Below, piece after piece: positions 16,618 through 25,534 of a stretch of 50,261 nt of DNA. Origin of the DNA: CAZICM01 sp964537685 (GTDB taxonomy: Bacteria > Myxococcota_A > Polyangia > Polyangiales > Polyangiaceae); the NCBI GenBank assembly GCA_964537685.1, contig CAZICM010000068.1:1-50261 (forward strand). The letters run 5' to 3'. Positions within the stretch are counted from its first letter, which is position 1. Every line of letters begins with the position of its first letter. The notes under the pieces were generated by a model, which searched no databases, was not told where the DNA came from, and worked only from the letters and a program-made list of their open reading frames with translations. A program made the position numbers and the translations under genes.

Positions 16618-18615
16618 ATGCGGCCCACTTCTTCTCTCTATCTCGCCTTTTTCTTGGCTCTGCCTGTTCTTTCCGCCCTCGCCTGCGGAGATACAACGCC
16701 GGCAGCTTCCTCCTCCAATCAATCTGGCTCCTCATCCTCAAGTGGTGGGGGAAACGGTGGAAATACGGGGCAATCCGCACCCGCATGCGATGCCCATCAA
16801 AGCCCCGGAGCCGCTACATTCACCGATAAAAGCGCTGAATGGGGTCTTACGGGCGTAAATGGAACCATATTGACGGCCGGCGACTTAAATGGGGACGGCT
16901 ATCCAGAATTGATCACCCATCTCAACATCGTTGGACAGCGCGAGCTTGAAGGCCAAGCCGAACATCATTATCAAGTGCTATGGAACGAGCCACATCCCAG
17001 CGGAAAAGGCCGCACATTTGTCGATCGCACCGTAGAAAGCGGCTATGGAAGCACCTACGATCAGGCGCCCGGCGAGCTTCGCGCCGCTCAAATGGCGCTC
17101 TTTGGAGATGTAGACAACGACGGCGATACCGATATCTTTAGCGGCACCTATAACGATCCCAATGCCATGGTGCCCGATCCAGACCGGAGCGTGGTGCTCT
17201 TAAACGATGGAACAGGCCATTTTGCCCTGGGCCCTGAATGCAAGCTTCAAACGCCGGGACCATCGCCGCTTTCATCGGCCTCGCTTTTGGATACCGACCG
17301 CGATGGAGTGCTGGATTTATTTTTAGGCCACTGGTATGGTGCATCGGGCTTGCCTTCCTATCAGCGCCTGCTTCAGGGTACCCGTGAAACGCCTGGATAT
17401 TATTGGGATATTTCAAACACGAGCGGAATCAAGGTTATCGACAACGCAAGGCCGGCATTCGGCGTCACAGCCTGCGACCTCAACGACGACGGCCAGCCCG
17501 AAATCTTGGTCAGTTCTTATGGCCGGGCTCCAAATATGCTCTTTCAAAGCGATGGCCCCAATCATTTTAAAGATATCGCCCTGGAAGCCGGCTATGCCTA
17601 CGACGAAAACCAAAGCTATACCGACAACCAATTCTTCCTATGCGCATGCCAGCTTAATCCGGCCGAACCCTCCTGCGCCGGAGCCCCCGCACCGGCCGTT
17701 CAATGCCCAACCCCCGCCCAACTCCCTGCGTACTGGGATTTTATGCGGGATACCGCACCCGAACGCCTCGGCGGCAATACCTTTACAACGGTATGCTCGG
17801 ATATCACCGGCGACGGCGCCTTCGATCTTTACAACGCCGAAATCGTCCACTGGTGGGCCGGCCAGGGCTCCGATCCTTCCGAATTGCTGGTCAATACAAG
17901 CGACGCCTCGGGCATTCATTTCACGCGCCCAGGGAACGACAAAACCGGCTTGGCATGGCCGCATCCCACCCCGGATTGGAATGAGGGCGGCCTGTACGCC
18001 GCCGCGGCCGATATCGATAACGACGCCCGCCAGGATTTAATCGTCGGCGCCAGCGATTACGACGATCAATATGGAATGTATTTTCATCAAAAAGGCGATG
18101 GCACATTCGAAGAGATTGCCCAAACCGCCGGATTTCACCATGCATGCGCTCACAATCCCTTGGTGGTGGATTTCGATCGGGATGGAGATCTTGATATTGT
18201 CGTTGGCTCCAGCCGGATGAGACAATGGTGCTCGGACGCCTGGCCCACCAACGAAGTTCATTTTTATGAAAATAAAATATCGGATTTAGGAGGCAAATCC
18301 ATTGCGATCAGGCTAAAGGGCAATGGCACAAGCGCCAATACATCAGGCATAGGCGCCCGCATCGTTGTCCGCACCATCGATCAAAATGGAACCGAAACCC
18401 TTCAAACCAAAGAAATGAGCGGTGGATTTGGGCATTCGGCCATCATGCACGACACCGTGCTTCATTTTGGGCTTGGCAATTGCGAAGCCATTCATAGTAT
18501 CGATGTTACCTGGCCCGACGCGCAGCGCAGCAAAGACCGCTATGAAAATGTGCCGGCGCACCGCTTAATCGAGCTACGCCAGGGCGATCCATCCCCGGCT
18601 TTTATTGTTGAATGA
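16618..18615 (+). CDS. FG-GAP/VCBS-repeat lipoprotein with C-terminal ASPIC/UnbV domain
   Basis: A 665-residue outer-surface lipoprotein. The start at 16618 gives a leader ending LSALAC (Cys 23) and a following Ser/Gly linker; the frame extends upstream to 16135 but only over the opposite lipoprotein gene. Calcium-binding-type loops recur: DLNGDGYPEL, DVDNDGDTDIF, DTDRDGVLDLF, DLNDDGQPEI, DITGDGAFDLY, DIDNDARQDLI and DFDRDGDLDIV, each followed by strands as in FG-GAP beta-propellers. The last about 110 residues match the ASPIC/UnbV type (GIGARIVV, GGFGHSAIMHDTVLHFGLG, IHSIDVTWPD). Family members occur in CRTAC1-like secreted proteins. The stop overlaps the start of the HAD gene by 4 bases, the beginning of a long run of co-directional genes. 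Confidence 0.88.
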   Translation: MRPTSSLYLAFFLALPVLSALACGDTTPAASSSNQSGSSSSSGGGNGGNTGQSAPACDAHQSPGAATFTDKSAEWGLTGVNGTILTAGDLNGDGYPELITHLNIVGQRELEGQAEHHYQVLWNEPHPSGKGRTFVDRTVESGYGSTYDQAPGELRAAQMALFGDVDNDGDTDIFSGTYNDPNAMVPDPDRSVVLLNDGTGHFALGPECKLQTPGPSPLSSASLLDTDRDGVLDLFLGHWYGASGLPSYQRLLQGTRETPGYYWDISNTSGIKVIDNARPAFGVTACDLNDDGQPEILVSSYGRAPNMLFQSDGPNHFKDIALEAGYAYDENQSYTDNQFFLCACQLNPAEPSCAGAPAPAVQCPTPAQLPAYWDFMRDTAPERLGGNTFTTVCSDITGDGAFDLYNAEIVHWWAGQGSDPSELLVNTSDASGIHFTRPGNDKTGLAWPHPTPDWNEGGLYAAAADIDNDARQDLIVGASDYDDQYGMYFHQKGDGTFEEIAQTAGFHHACAHNPLVVDFDRDGDLDIVVGSSRMRQWCSDAWPTNEVHFYENKISDLGGKSIAIRLKGNGTSANTSGIGARIVVRTIDQNGTETLQTKEMSGGFGHSAIMHDTVLHFGLGNCEAIHSIDVTWPDAQRSKDRYENVPAHRLIELRQGDPSPAFIVE

Positions 18616-19439
18616 CAATGACGAAACGAAATAGCGTTCCCCTGGTCGAACCCCGCGATCTTCTCTCTAGGCTGGAACACCAGCTCCTCCAAATAGAAAG
18701 CCCTTGTTTTGCAGCCTTTGACGCCGATCACACGCTCTGGGACGCGGACGTGGGCGTCGATGTATTCGAGGCGCTTTTGCGTTCCGAAAAAATGCATAAG
18801 GCGCCCGCCGCCGCGCTCAAGGCCGAACTCCTTCGCTTTTCGATCGAATTGCCCTCCGATGAAGATGTGAATGCCCTGGCCTCCGCGCTTCACCAATCTT
18901 TTTTAATTGGTAAATATCCTGATGATTTAGCCTACGCCATGCATGCCTGGGCCTTCGCGGGCTTTACAGAGCAAGAAGCAAGGCATTTCGCCGACGGTGT
19001 CGCCCGCGGCTCAGAACTGGACAAAAAAATACGTCCGATATTTAGAGATATCCTTTCGTGGATGAAGGAAAAACATATCACCCCCTTGATCGTATCGGCC
19101 TCCCCGGCCTGGATGGTTCACGCCGGCGCTTCGCTCCTCGGCCTGAATGAAATGAACGTATTGGCGATGACGCCTGATGTATTGAACGGAACAATCCAGC
19201 CCATCATTTCGGGCCCCGTGGTATACGGCGAAGGCAAAGCCCAAGTGCTTCAAAAAAAGCTTCAAACCCTTCAGGGTGCCACATTGATCGCGGCCTTTGG
19301 AGACAGCGCATGGGACGCGGCCATGCTTCGCCTGAGCAAAAACCCCGTGGCTGTCACGCCCAAACCCGAACTTCTCTCGCTTTCGGATTCCATTGCGGGC
19401 CTGGTTGAAATGGCCATTCCGAAATCGCCCGATCCGTAG
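18612..19439 (+). CDS. HAD-superfamily phosphatase (SerB-like)
   Basis: A 275-residue enzyme with the HAD motifs: FDADHTLWD with nucleophile D37 and acid/base D39, a VSASPAW motif II serine at about residue 162, a helical Lys region (GEGKAQVLQKK) and the Asp pair in AAFGDSAWDAAML. The cap region suggests the phosphoserine phosphatase-like branch, but the substrate is not readable from the sequence. It is translationally coupled to the ASPIC/UnbV gene (ATGA overlap) and lies 15 bases before the ABC transporter ATPase, which suggests a role in handling a phosphorylated product of the imported compound; this is inference. Confidence 0.85.
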   Translation: MTMTKRNSVPLVEPRDLLSRLEHQLLQIESPCFAAFDADHTLWDADVGVDVFEALLRSEKMHKAPAAALKAELLRFSIELPSDEDVNALASALHQSFLIGKYPDDLAYAMHAWAFAGFTEQEARHFADGVARGSELDKKIRPIFRDILSWMKEKHITPLIVSASPAWMVHAGASLLGLNEMNVLAMTPDVLNGTIQPIISGPVVYGEGKAQVLQKKLQTLQGATLIAAFGDSAWDAAMLRLSKNPVAVTPKPELLSLSDSIAGLVEMAIPKSPDP

Positions 19440-19454
19440 TACGAAGCCCCTGCC

Positions 19455-20537
19455 ATGGCCGCCCTCACCCTTCGCGGACTCACCCGCCGCTTTCAATCCA
19501 GCGATGGCCCGGCGGCGCTTTCAGGGCTCAGTCTCGACGTGCCCGACGGCGAATTCCTGGTGCTCGTCGGCCCTTCGGGATGCGGGAAATCCACGGCGCT
19601 GCGTCTAATCGCGGGCCTGGACGATCCCGATGAAGGAACGATTTCAATCGGCGATCGCAATGTGATCGGCGTACCTCCTCAAGATCGCGATGTGGCAATG
19701 GTCTTTCAGGGCTATGCGCTTTATCCGCATCTCACCGTGCGGGAAATCATTGAATTTCCTTTAAAAATGCGGGGTATTTCAAAAGAAGAGCGCCGGCAGC
19801 TCGCCGAGAAAACGGCCCAAACGCTTGGTCTAGCCAAACTTTTAAATCGAAGGCCGGCTGAACTTTCGGGCGGAGAGCGCCAAAGGGTAGCGATGGGCCG
19901 CGCCATTGTGCGCTCGCCCAAAATATTTTTATTCGACGAACCCCTATCCAATCTCGATGCGGCGCTCCGCAATGAATTGCGCGTCGAGCTTTCCCAGCTC
20001 TTGAGAAGGCTTCAAACGACGGCCATTTATGTCACCCACGATCAGATTGAAGCCATGACCATGGCCGATCGCATTGCCGTGCTCCGCGCGGGAAAACTGG
20101 TCCAAGTGGGAACGCCCCGCGCCATCTATGAAAATCCCGATCATTTATTTGTCGCGCATTTTATGGGCACGCCAAAAATCAATCAATTGGATCTTCAATT
20201 TGAAGATAATGCCTATTGCGCCGAGGGTGTGCGCATTCCAGCGCCTACTTTTCTGCGCTCCGGAAAAGCCATTGCCTGTATTCGCCCCGAACATCTTCGG
20301 ATTGCCTCGCCCGGAGACCCGCTCCCCGAAAATACAATCGGATTTTCGTCGAAAATCATCAATATTGAACCGCTGGGCGCCGAGACCTACCTTCACCTCG
20401 ATCTGGAACACAGCGTTTTCCGCGTCCGCGCGCCTGGATTCGCATCGCACGCCCGCTCGGAAGCGGTTCAAATTCAATTGAATCCAGAGCACATTCTATG
20501 GTTTAATGCCTCGACGCATGAACGGGAGCGGCCATGA
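19455..20537 (+). CDS. ABC transporter ATP-binding protein, sugar (UgpC/MsmK/MalK) type
   Basis: A 360-residue ATPase. Walker A GPSGCGKST at 39-47, Q-loop VFQGYALYPH at about 84-92, signature LSGGERQ at 137-143, Walker B FLFDE at 158-162 and the switch His in VTHDQIEAMTMADR. The C-terminal third (from about 240) has the OB-fold extension typical of the CUT1 carbohydrate importer family. It energises the importer encoded by the next three genes: its stop overlaps the start of the binding-protein gene by 4 bases. The complete cassette order is ATPase, binding protein, two permeases. Confidence 0.93.
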   Translation: MAALTLRGLTRRFQSSDGPAALSGLSLDVPDGEFLVLVGPSGCGKSTALRLIAGLDDPDEGTISIGDRNVIGVPPQDRDVAMVFQGYALYPHLTVREIIEFPLKMRGISKEERRQLAEKTAQTLGLAKLLNRRPAELSGGERQRVAMGRAIVRSPKIFLFDEPLSNLDAALRNELRVELSQLLRRLQTTAIYVTHDQIEAMTMADRIAVLRAGKLVQVGTPRAIYENPDHLFVAHFMGTPKINQLDLQFEDNAYCAEGVRIPAPTFLRSGKAIACIRPEHLRIASPGDPLPENTIGFSSKIINIEPLGAETYLHLDLEHSVFRVRAPGFASHARSEAVQIQLNPEHILWFNASTHERERP

Positions 20538-21805
20538 AGATCCAGCGCAGAACGGCCATAAAAGCCCTTTCCGCCTTGGCGCTGAGCCCGGCCTGCAATG
20601 GCGAAGACCCTTTATCCCGGGGCCGCCAAACCATTTCCCTTTGGTATAGCTACGGCGGCAAAAATCGCGAAGTCCTGCTCGGACTCATTCAGCGCTATCA
20701 TCAGGAACAAGACCGCTATTTTATACGGGCCACGTATCAGGGCGATTATTTCGAAGCCCTCGCCAAACTGCGCACGGCCCTCGCCGCGGGAAAGGCGCCC
20801 GCCTTAAGCCATGTCATCGGCGAAATATTGCCCTACATGGCCGAAGCGGGTGTGCTCAAACAAATCGATCCATTTGTCCCACGGGAACAGCTTGAACTCA
20901 TTCCCGCATTGGCTCAAGACGGCTCTTATTTCGGCGGAAATGCAAAACCGCTCTATGCCCTGCCCTTTAACCGTTCCACGCCGATTGTATATTATAACAA
21001 ATCTATTTTTACAAAACTCAATATAATGCCGCCGCGCACCTGGGACGAATTGAGAGAAGTCGCCAAAGCCGCGACGGTGCGAAGCAAAGAGACGACCGAA
21101 TGCTGGGGATTTGAATGCCCCGTGGATTGGTGGTTTTGGGCGGCGCTGGTCGGACAGGCCGGCGGCCAAATCATTGAAAACGACGGCACACCCAGCCTGG
21201 GCGGCGAGGCCGGAATTCAAGCGCTGCAATTATGGCAAACGATGGTTTATGAAGACCATTCGATGAAACCTCCAGCGGGCCGTGATTACAATGCGTGGCA
21301 AGTGACGAATACCGATTTTTTGGCCGGCCGGGCGGCCATGATATGGACGAGCACTTCTTTTTTAAGATATTTAGAAGAGACGGCTAAATTCCCGGTGGGC
21401 GCGGCTCCATTGCCCAAGAATATCCGACATTCTGTTCCATTGGGAGGCACGCTTTTCGTTATGCCCAAGGGAGCGCCGGAGCGGGAACACGAAGGCGCCG
21501 TGGCCTTTTTAAAATGGATGATGGAAGCCCGCCAAGCCAATGAATTCGCGCTTAAAACCGGCTATATTCCGGTATCTCAAGCCGGGCTCCGGCAGCTTGA
21601 ATCCGATGGTTATTATCAACAACACCCAAACGATAGGGTTGCCATCGATCAACTGCTGACCTGCGCATCGCCATGGCCTTGGGCGCCGCTTTTATTCAGG
21701 GTGCAGCGGGAAGCCGTGCAGCCCAGGCTGGAACAGGCGGTCACCGAGAGAAAAGATGCCCGCCTGCTTCTCGCCGAAGCGAGGCGCGCGGCGCTTGAAA
21801 CTTAA
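20534..21805 (+). CDS. ABC transporter solute-binding protein, sugar (UgpB/MalE) type
   Basis: A 423-residue extracytoplasmic binding protein. The leader has twin arginines R5-R6 (QRRTAIKALSALALSPAC) and a Cys at 21, so it looks like a Tat-exported lipoprotein, although Pro next to the lipobox is unusual. The mature part has the family-1 binding protein pattern: LWYSYGGKNREVLLGLI, LPFNRSTPIVYYNKSIF, PRTWDELREVAKAA, AAMIWTSTSFLRYLEE and WMMEARQANEFALKTGYIP. These are typical for carbohydrate or glycerol-phosphate importers. The start overlaps the ATPase stop by 4 bases. The ligand cannot be named; the neighbouring M20 amidohydrolase would fit an N-acylated or amide compound. Confidence 0.92.
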   Translation: MKIQRRTAIKALSALALSPACNGEDPLSRGRQTISLWYSYGGKNREVLLGLIQRYHQEQDRYFIRATYQGDYFEALAKLRTALAAGKAPALSHVIGEILPYMAEAGVLKQIDPFVPREQLELIPALAQDGSYFGGNAKPLYALPFNRSTPIVYYNKSIFTKLNIMPPRTWDELREVAKAATVRSKETTECWGFECPVDWWFWAALVGQAGGQIIENDGTPSLGGEAGIQALQLWQTMVYEDHSMKPPAGRDYNAWQVTNTDFLAGRAAMIWTSTSFLRYLEETAKFPVGAAPLPKNIRHSVPLGGTLFVMPKGAPEREHEGAVAFLKWMMEARQANEFALKTGYIPVSQAGLRQLESDGYYQQHPNDRVAIDQLLTCASPWPWAPLLFRVQREAVQPRLEQAVTERKDARLLLAEARRAALET

Positions 21806-21816
21806 TAGAAAAGCCC

Positions 21817-22701
21817 ATGAAACCCAGACATCCCCTTCACCCGTATCTGATGTTATTGCCCACGGGTGTTATTTTACTTGTATTCTTTTTCATTCCTTTA
21901 GGATTGGCCTTTAACAACAGTTTTTACTCCTGGGATTTGCTAACGCCGCCCGTCTACGCGGGCATTGGCAATTACCGCTCGATTTGGGAAAGCGGCGAGC
22001 TCGTTGGAACACTAAAAAGAACCTGTTTATACAGCGCCGCCGTCGTGCTGTTTTCGATGCTCTTTGGGCTCGCGCTGGCCGTATTGCTCAATCGCAGAGG
22101 CCGCCTCTTTGCCTTTATACGGGGAGCCGTGTTTTCGGCCTATGTGGTCTCCTGGGTGGCCGTCGCGCTCTTATGGATGTGGATTTTAGAACCCGACAGC
22201 GGTTTATTTTCGGCCTTGGTGCGCGGCATTGGATTGCCCACAAAACATTGGCTCGGCCATCCCGACACGGCTCTCTTAACACTCGCCGGAATTAGCGTGT
22301 GGAAAATCACCGGTTATTCAATGGTCATTTTTCTCGCGGGGCTTCAGGATATTTCGCCTTCATTGCTCGAAGCGGCGGCGCTGGACGGCGCCAATCCATT
22401 CAAACGATTTTATTATATTACCTGGCCTTTATTGCGCCCCAGCGCGGCCTTTGTCGGCACCACAAGCCTTATTCTTTCGTTTCAAGCCTTCGATGTCGTC
22501 CGCGTAATTACGCAGGGAGGCCCGGTGAAGGCGACCACCATCTTCGTATATGCCATCTATGAACATGTATTTATGAATTTAAGGGTAGGCCGGGCCAGCG
22601 CGCTCACGGTATGCTTCTTTTTCGTCTTGCTGCTGCTTACCGCGCTTCAATTAAAGGCTTGGAAAGCCGGCCAGGCCATTCATGCCAGGAGCGCCGAATG
22701 A
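21817..22701 (+). CDS. ABC transporter permease, MalF/UgpA type
   Basis: A 294-residue membrane protein with about six membrane segments (first at residues 10-30). The EAA loop that contacts the ATPase is LLEAAALDGANPFKRFYYITWPLLRP at about 186-210 (quoted only in part: EAAALDGANPFKRF). Length and loop are normal for the MalF/UgpA family. It lies 11 bases after the binding-protein gene and overlaps the second permease by 4 bases (ATGA). Confidence 0.92.
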   Translation: MKPRHPLHPYLMLLPTGVILLVFFFIPLGLAFNNSFYSWDLLTPPVYAGIGNYRSIWESGELVGTLKRTCLYSAAVVLFSMLFGLALAVLLNRRGRLFAFIRGAVFSAYVVSWVAVALLWMWILEPDSGLFSALVRGIGLPTKHWLGHPDTALLTLAGISVWKITGYSMVIFLAGLQDISPSLLEAAALDGANPFKRFYYITWPLLRPSAAFVGTTSLILSFQAFDVVRVITQGGPVKATTIFVYAIYEHVFMNLRVGRASALTVCFFFVLLLLTALQLKAWKAGQAIHARSAE

Positions 22702-23513
22702 AGCGCATTTCCGGCTTTTTAACGACGCTCGCGCTTGTTCTCGTGGCTCTTTTATGGCTGGGCCCCTATGCCTGGATGACCTTAACCTCTCTCAAAACAC
22801 TGCCCGAAATCGTCTCCGCACCCACCTATCCCTTACCTCAAAGCCTTCAATTCGGCGCCTATCGCGACGTTTTCCGCTCGGTGCCGGTGCTCCGCTATTT
22901 ATTCAATACAATCGTTATGGCCGCCGCCATTGCGCTTTTGCAAATTATTTTGGCGCTGCCCGCCGGCTATGCCCTGGCTAAATTGCGCTTTAAGGGCCGC
23001 TCCACCGCATTTATACTGGTATTGGCCTGTTTATTGATTCCGGCCCAGGTCACTTTTGTGCCCGCGTTTAGCCTATTGGGCAAGCTTGGATGGATCAATA
23101 CCTTTGCAGCGCTTATCATTCCTTTTGCCGTTAGCGCGCTCGGGACATTTTTGGTGCGCCAGGCGCTGCTCAGCGTGCCCGACGAGCTGATCGAAGCGGC
23201 CCGCATGGATGGAGCCTCGGAAGGCTATATTGTGTATGGCCTGCTGGCGCCTATGCTCCGGCCTACCTTGGCCTCTTTGTTTTTATTTAGCTTTATTTTT
23301 CATTACAACGATTATTTCTGGCCATTGATCATGACAACGGACGATCAAGTGCGTACCCTGCCGTTGGCGATAGCATTGCTTCGGGAACAGGGAACGGGGG
23401 TGCGCTGGCATATTGTCATGGCGGGGAATGTAATTCTAAGTTTGCCGGTCCTGGCGCTGTTTGCCATGGTTCAGCGGCAAATATTAAATGCCGTAACGGC
23501 GAGGGCTTTGTAG
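22698..23513 (+). CDS. ABC transporter permease, MalG/UgpE type
   Basis: A 271-residue membrane protein, starting at the ATG within the stop of the first permease; the frame continues upstream to 22611 only as an overlap in the wrong frame. Six membrane segments are visible, the first at residues 8-28 (LTTLALVLVALLWLGPYAW). The EAA loop reads IEAARMDGASEGYIVYGLL at about 170-190. Together with 21817 it makes the heterodimeric channel of a CUT1-type importer. The downstream M20 gene begins 2 bases after its stop. Confidence 0.92.
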   Translation: MKRISGFLTTLALVLVALLWLGPYAWMTLTSLKTLPEIVSAPTYPLPQSLQFGAYRDVFRSVPVLRYLFNTIVMAAAIALLQIILALPAGYALAKLRFKGRSTAFILVLACLLIPAQVTFVPAFSLLGKLGWINTFAALIIPFAVSALGTFLVRQALLSVPDELIEAARMDGASEGYIVYGLLAPMLRPTLASLFLFSFIFHYNDYFWPLIMTTDDQVRTLPLAIALLREQGTGVRWHIVMAGNVILSLPVLALFAMVQRQILNAVTARAL

Positions 23514-23515
23514 GT

Positions 23516-24694
23516 ATGACCATCTTCGATTCTCTATCTCACGATTTATCTCTGCTTGAGCCTGAAATCATTTCGCTCCGAAGGGCATTTCACCGCTGCC
23601 CGGAGCTTGGCTTTCAAGAGCATCATACGCAGGGGATGATCGCTGAGTTTCTAAGCGCTTTGGGTTTGACGCCGAAAACGGGTATTGCCAAGACAGGTAT
23701 TATTGCCGATTTAGAAGGCGAGGCACCGGGCAAGACGCTTTTGATCCGGGCGGACATGGACGCCCTTCCCGTCGAAGAGCGGAGCCACCGCGATTACGCT
23801 TCAAAAAACCGGGGTATCATGCATGCCTGCGGGCACGATGCGCATATGAGCGCGGCCTTGTTCGCCGCGAAGTTGCTATCCCAGCGGCGCAATGAATTTG
23901 CGGGGCGCGTCCGCTTTTTGTTTCAGCCGGCCGAGGAGCTCGCGGGAGGCGCAGCACAAATGGTCGACGCGGGCGTTCTCGATCAAGTCGATATGGCTTT
24001 GGGAGCGCATGTATTTACGCCTTATAGCTTTGGCACCATAGCGACACGGGTGGGCAATTTCTTTGCCGGTATCGATGCCTTTGAGCTCGATATTATCGGC
24101 AAAGCAGGGCATGGCGGCATGCCTCAAGCCGCGGTGGACCCCATTGTGGCATCGGCGCATGTGATTACAGCGCTTCAAACCATTGTTTCCCGAGAAACCA
24201 AGCCTGGAGATCCGGTGGTTGTAAGCGTTACCTCGATATCGGGAGGCACGGCATCCAATGTCGTCGTCGAACGGGTAACACTAAAGGGAGCTATACGCTG
24301 GCATTCGGAGATCAACCGGGAAAGAGCATTAAACCGGCTTCAATCGATTTCGGAAGGGATCTGCGAAGCGCTGAGGGCCCAGTGCGAGCTTAGGATCACA
24401 TGCTCGGCGCCTGTTACGATTAACGCAGAAAAACCCGTGGAATGGATTAAAAACGCGGCCCATAAAACAGGGCGGGCCAAGGTTATCGATCCAGGCCCGC
24501 TGACGGTGGCCGAGGATATCTCTGAATTTTTAAACCGCGTACCAGGATGCCTATTCACGGTAGGCGCGGGAGGCCAGGGCGCGCCCCCTCACCATCATCA
24601 TGAATTTGATATCGATGAACGCTCGGTTGCGCTGACCTCCGAGATATTTGTACGCGCCGCGCTCGAAGCGCTTTCCCTTCATTCCGCGGGATAG
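23516..24694 (+). CDS. M20 family metallo-amidohydrolase (hippurate/N-acyl amino acid hydrolase type)
   Basis: A 392-residue enzyme. Family marks: FHRCPELGFQEHHTQ near residue 26, RADMDALPVEE at 79-88, HACGHDAHM at 103-111 with metal ligands C105 and H107, FQPAEE with E140-E141, and the dimerisation/lid domain with GHGGMPQAAVDP. The C-terminal HHHHEFDIDE contains the last metal-ligand His. Such enzymes cleave N-acyl or amide bonds in the cytoplasm. It follows the permease gene by 2 bases, so it probably acts on the imported compound or a product of it. Specificity is not determined. Confidence 0.92.
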   Translation: MTIFDSLSHDLSLLEPEIISLRRAFHRCPELGFQEHHTQGMIAEFLSALGLTPKTGIAKTGIIADLEGEAPGKTLLIRADMDALPVEERSHRDYASKNRGIMHACGHDAHMSAALFAAKLLSQRRNEFAGRVRFLFQPAEELAGGAAQMVDAGVLDQVDMALGAHVFTPYSFGTIATRVGNFFAGIDAFELDIIGKAGHGGMPQAAVDPIVASAHVITALQTIVSRETKPGDPVVVSVTSISGGTASNVVVERVTLKGAIRWHSEINRERALNRLQSISEGICEALRAQCELRITCSAPVTINAEKPVEWIKNAAHKTGRAKVIDPGPLTVAEDISEFLNRVPGCLFTVGAGGQGAPPHHHHEFDIDERSVALTSEIFVRAALEALSLHSAG

Positions 24695-24703
24695 GAGATC
24701 ACC

Positions 24704-25510
24704 ATGGAGAAACAGCATAAACTATTATTGAGAAACCAAATCCGGCTTGGCTATGAAATCAGCGGCGAGGGGCCCGCTATCCTCTTGGGTCATAGCCTTT
24801 TATGTTCGGCGCGGATGTGGGATGGCATCGTTCCAGCGCTTGAAAAAAGCTATACCGTCATCAATATCGAAGCGCGCGGCCATGCGAGCTCGACCGCGCC
24901 CGGGCCTTTTACACTCGATGACCTGGCCCAGGATTGGATAGCCATTATGGATAATGAAAAGATCCAAAGCGCTATCCTTTGCGGCCTATCCATGGGCGGG
25001 ATGACGGCGATGCGCCTTGCGCTGATCGCGCCCGAGCGGGTACGGGCCATGATTTTAATGGATACCAGCGCCGAGCCTGAAATTATGAAGAAGCGCATTC
25101 AATATGCGGCAATGCTCGAGGTGCTTCTGCGCTTTGGGCATCTCAATCCGCTCTATAAAGTCGTCAGCAAGCTTATGCTGGGCAAGACAACCCTCAAAGA
25201 ACGGCCTCAAATGGGGCTGGATTTATATCCTATCTTTAAGCAGCACGATCCCCATCAATTGCAGCACGCGGTGAGAGCCGTCTTCGATAGGCACGATATC
25301 ATAAGCCGTATTCCCGAGATTCATGTGCCCAGCTTGGTGCTGGTGGGCGAAGAGGATGTGGCCACGCCCCCATTCCGTTCCGAGCGCTTGGCCAAGAAGC
25401 TTCCCAAGGCGGTATTGCAAAAAGTGCCGGCGGCGGGGCATTTGTCGGCCGTCGAGCAGCCTCAGATCGTGAGCAGGCAGATTACGGCTTTTTTAAAGGG
25501 GATTTCATAA
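24704..25510 (+). CDS. Alpha/beta hydrolase
   Basis: A 268-residue alpha/beta-hydrolase with GHSLLCSARMW (oxyanion region), ARGHASST, the nucleophile elbow GLSMGG with S96, an Asp in VGEEDVATPP at about residue 219 and the His in AAGHLSAVEQP at about 248. The pattern is that of esterase or 3-oxoadipate enol-lactonase-like enzymes; the substrate is not clear. The start has GGAG upstream (ATAGGAGATCACC). It is 9 bases after the M20 gene, so it is probably part of the same operon. Confidence 0.9.
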   Translation: MEKQHKLLLRNQIRLGYEISGEGPAILLGHSLLCSARMWDGIVPALEKSYTVINIEARGHASSTAPGPFTLDDLAQDWIAIMDNEKIQSAILCGLSMGGMTAMRLALIAPERVRAMILMDTSAEPEIMKKRIQYAAMLEVLLRFGHLNPLYKVVSKLMLGKTTLKERPQMGLDLYPIFKQHDPHQLQHAVRAVFDRHDIISRIPEIHVPSLVLVGEEDVATPPFRSERLAKKLPKAVLQKVPAAGHLSAVEQPQIVSRQITAFLKGIS

Positions 25511-25520
25511 CGCTGTATCC

Positions 25521-25526
25521 AGGAGG
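25521..25526 (+). promoter_or_regulatory. Strong Shine-Dalgarno site of the trypsin-ATPase gene
   Basis: AGGAGG lies 8 bases before the ATG at 25535 and decides the start: the frame is also open from a GTG at 25526, which overlaps this site. It is stronger than the sites of most genes in the run, so this gene may be translated more strongly or independently. Confidence 0.6.
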
Positions 25527-25534
25527 TGTTACAT

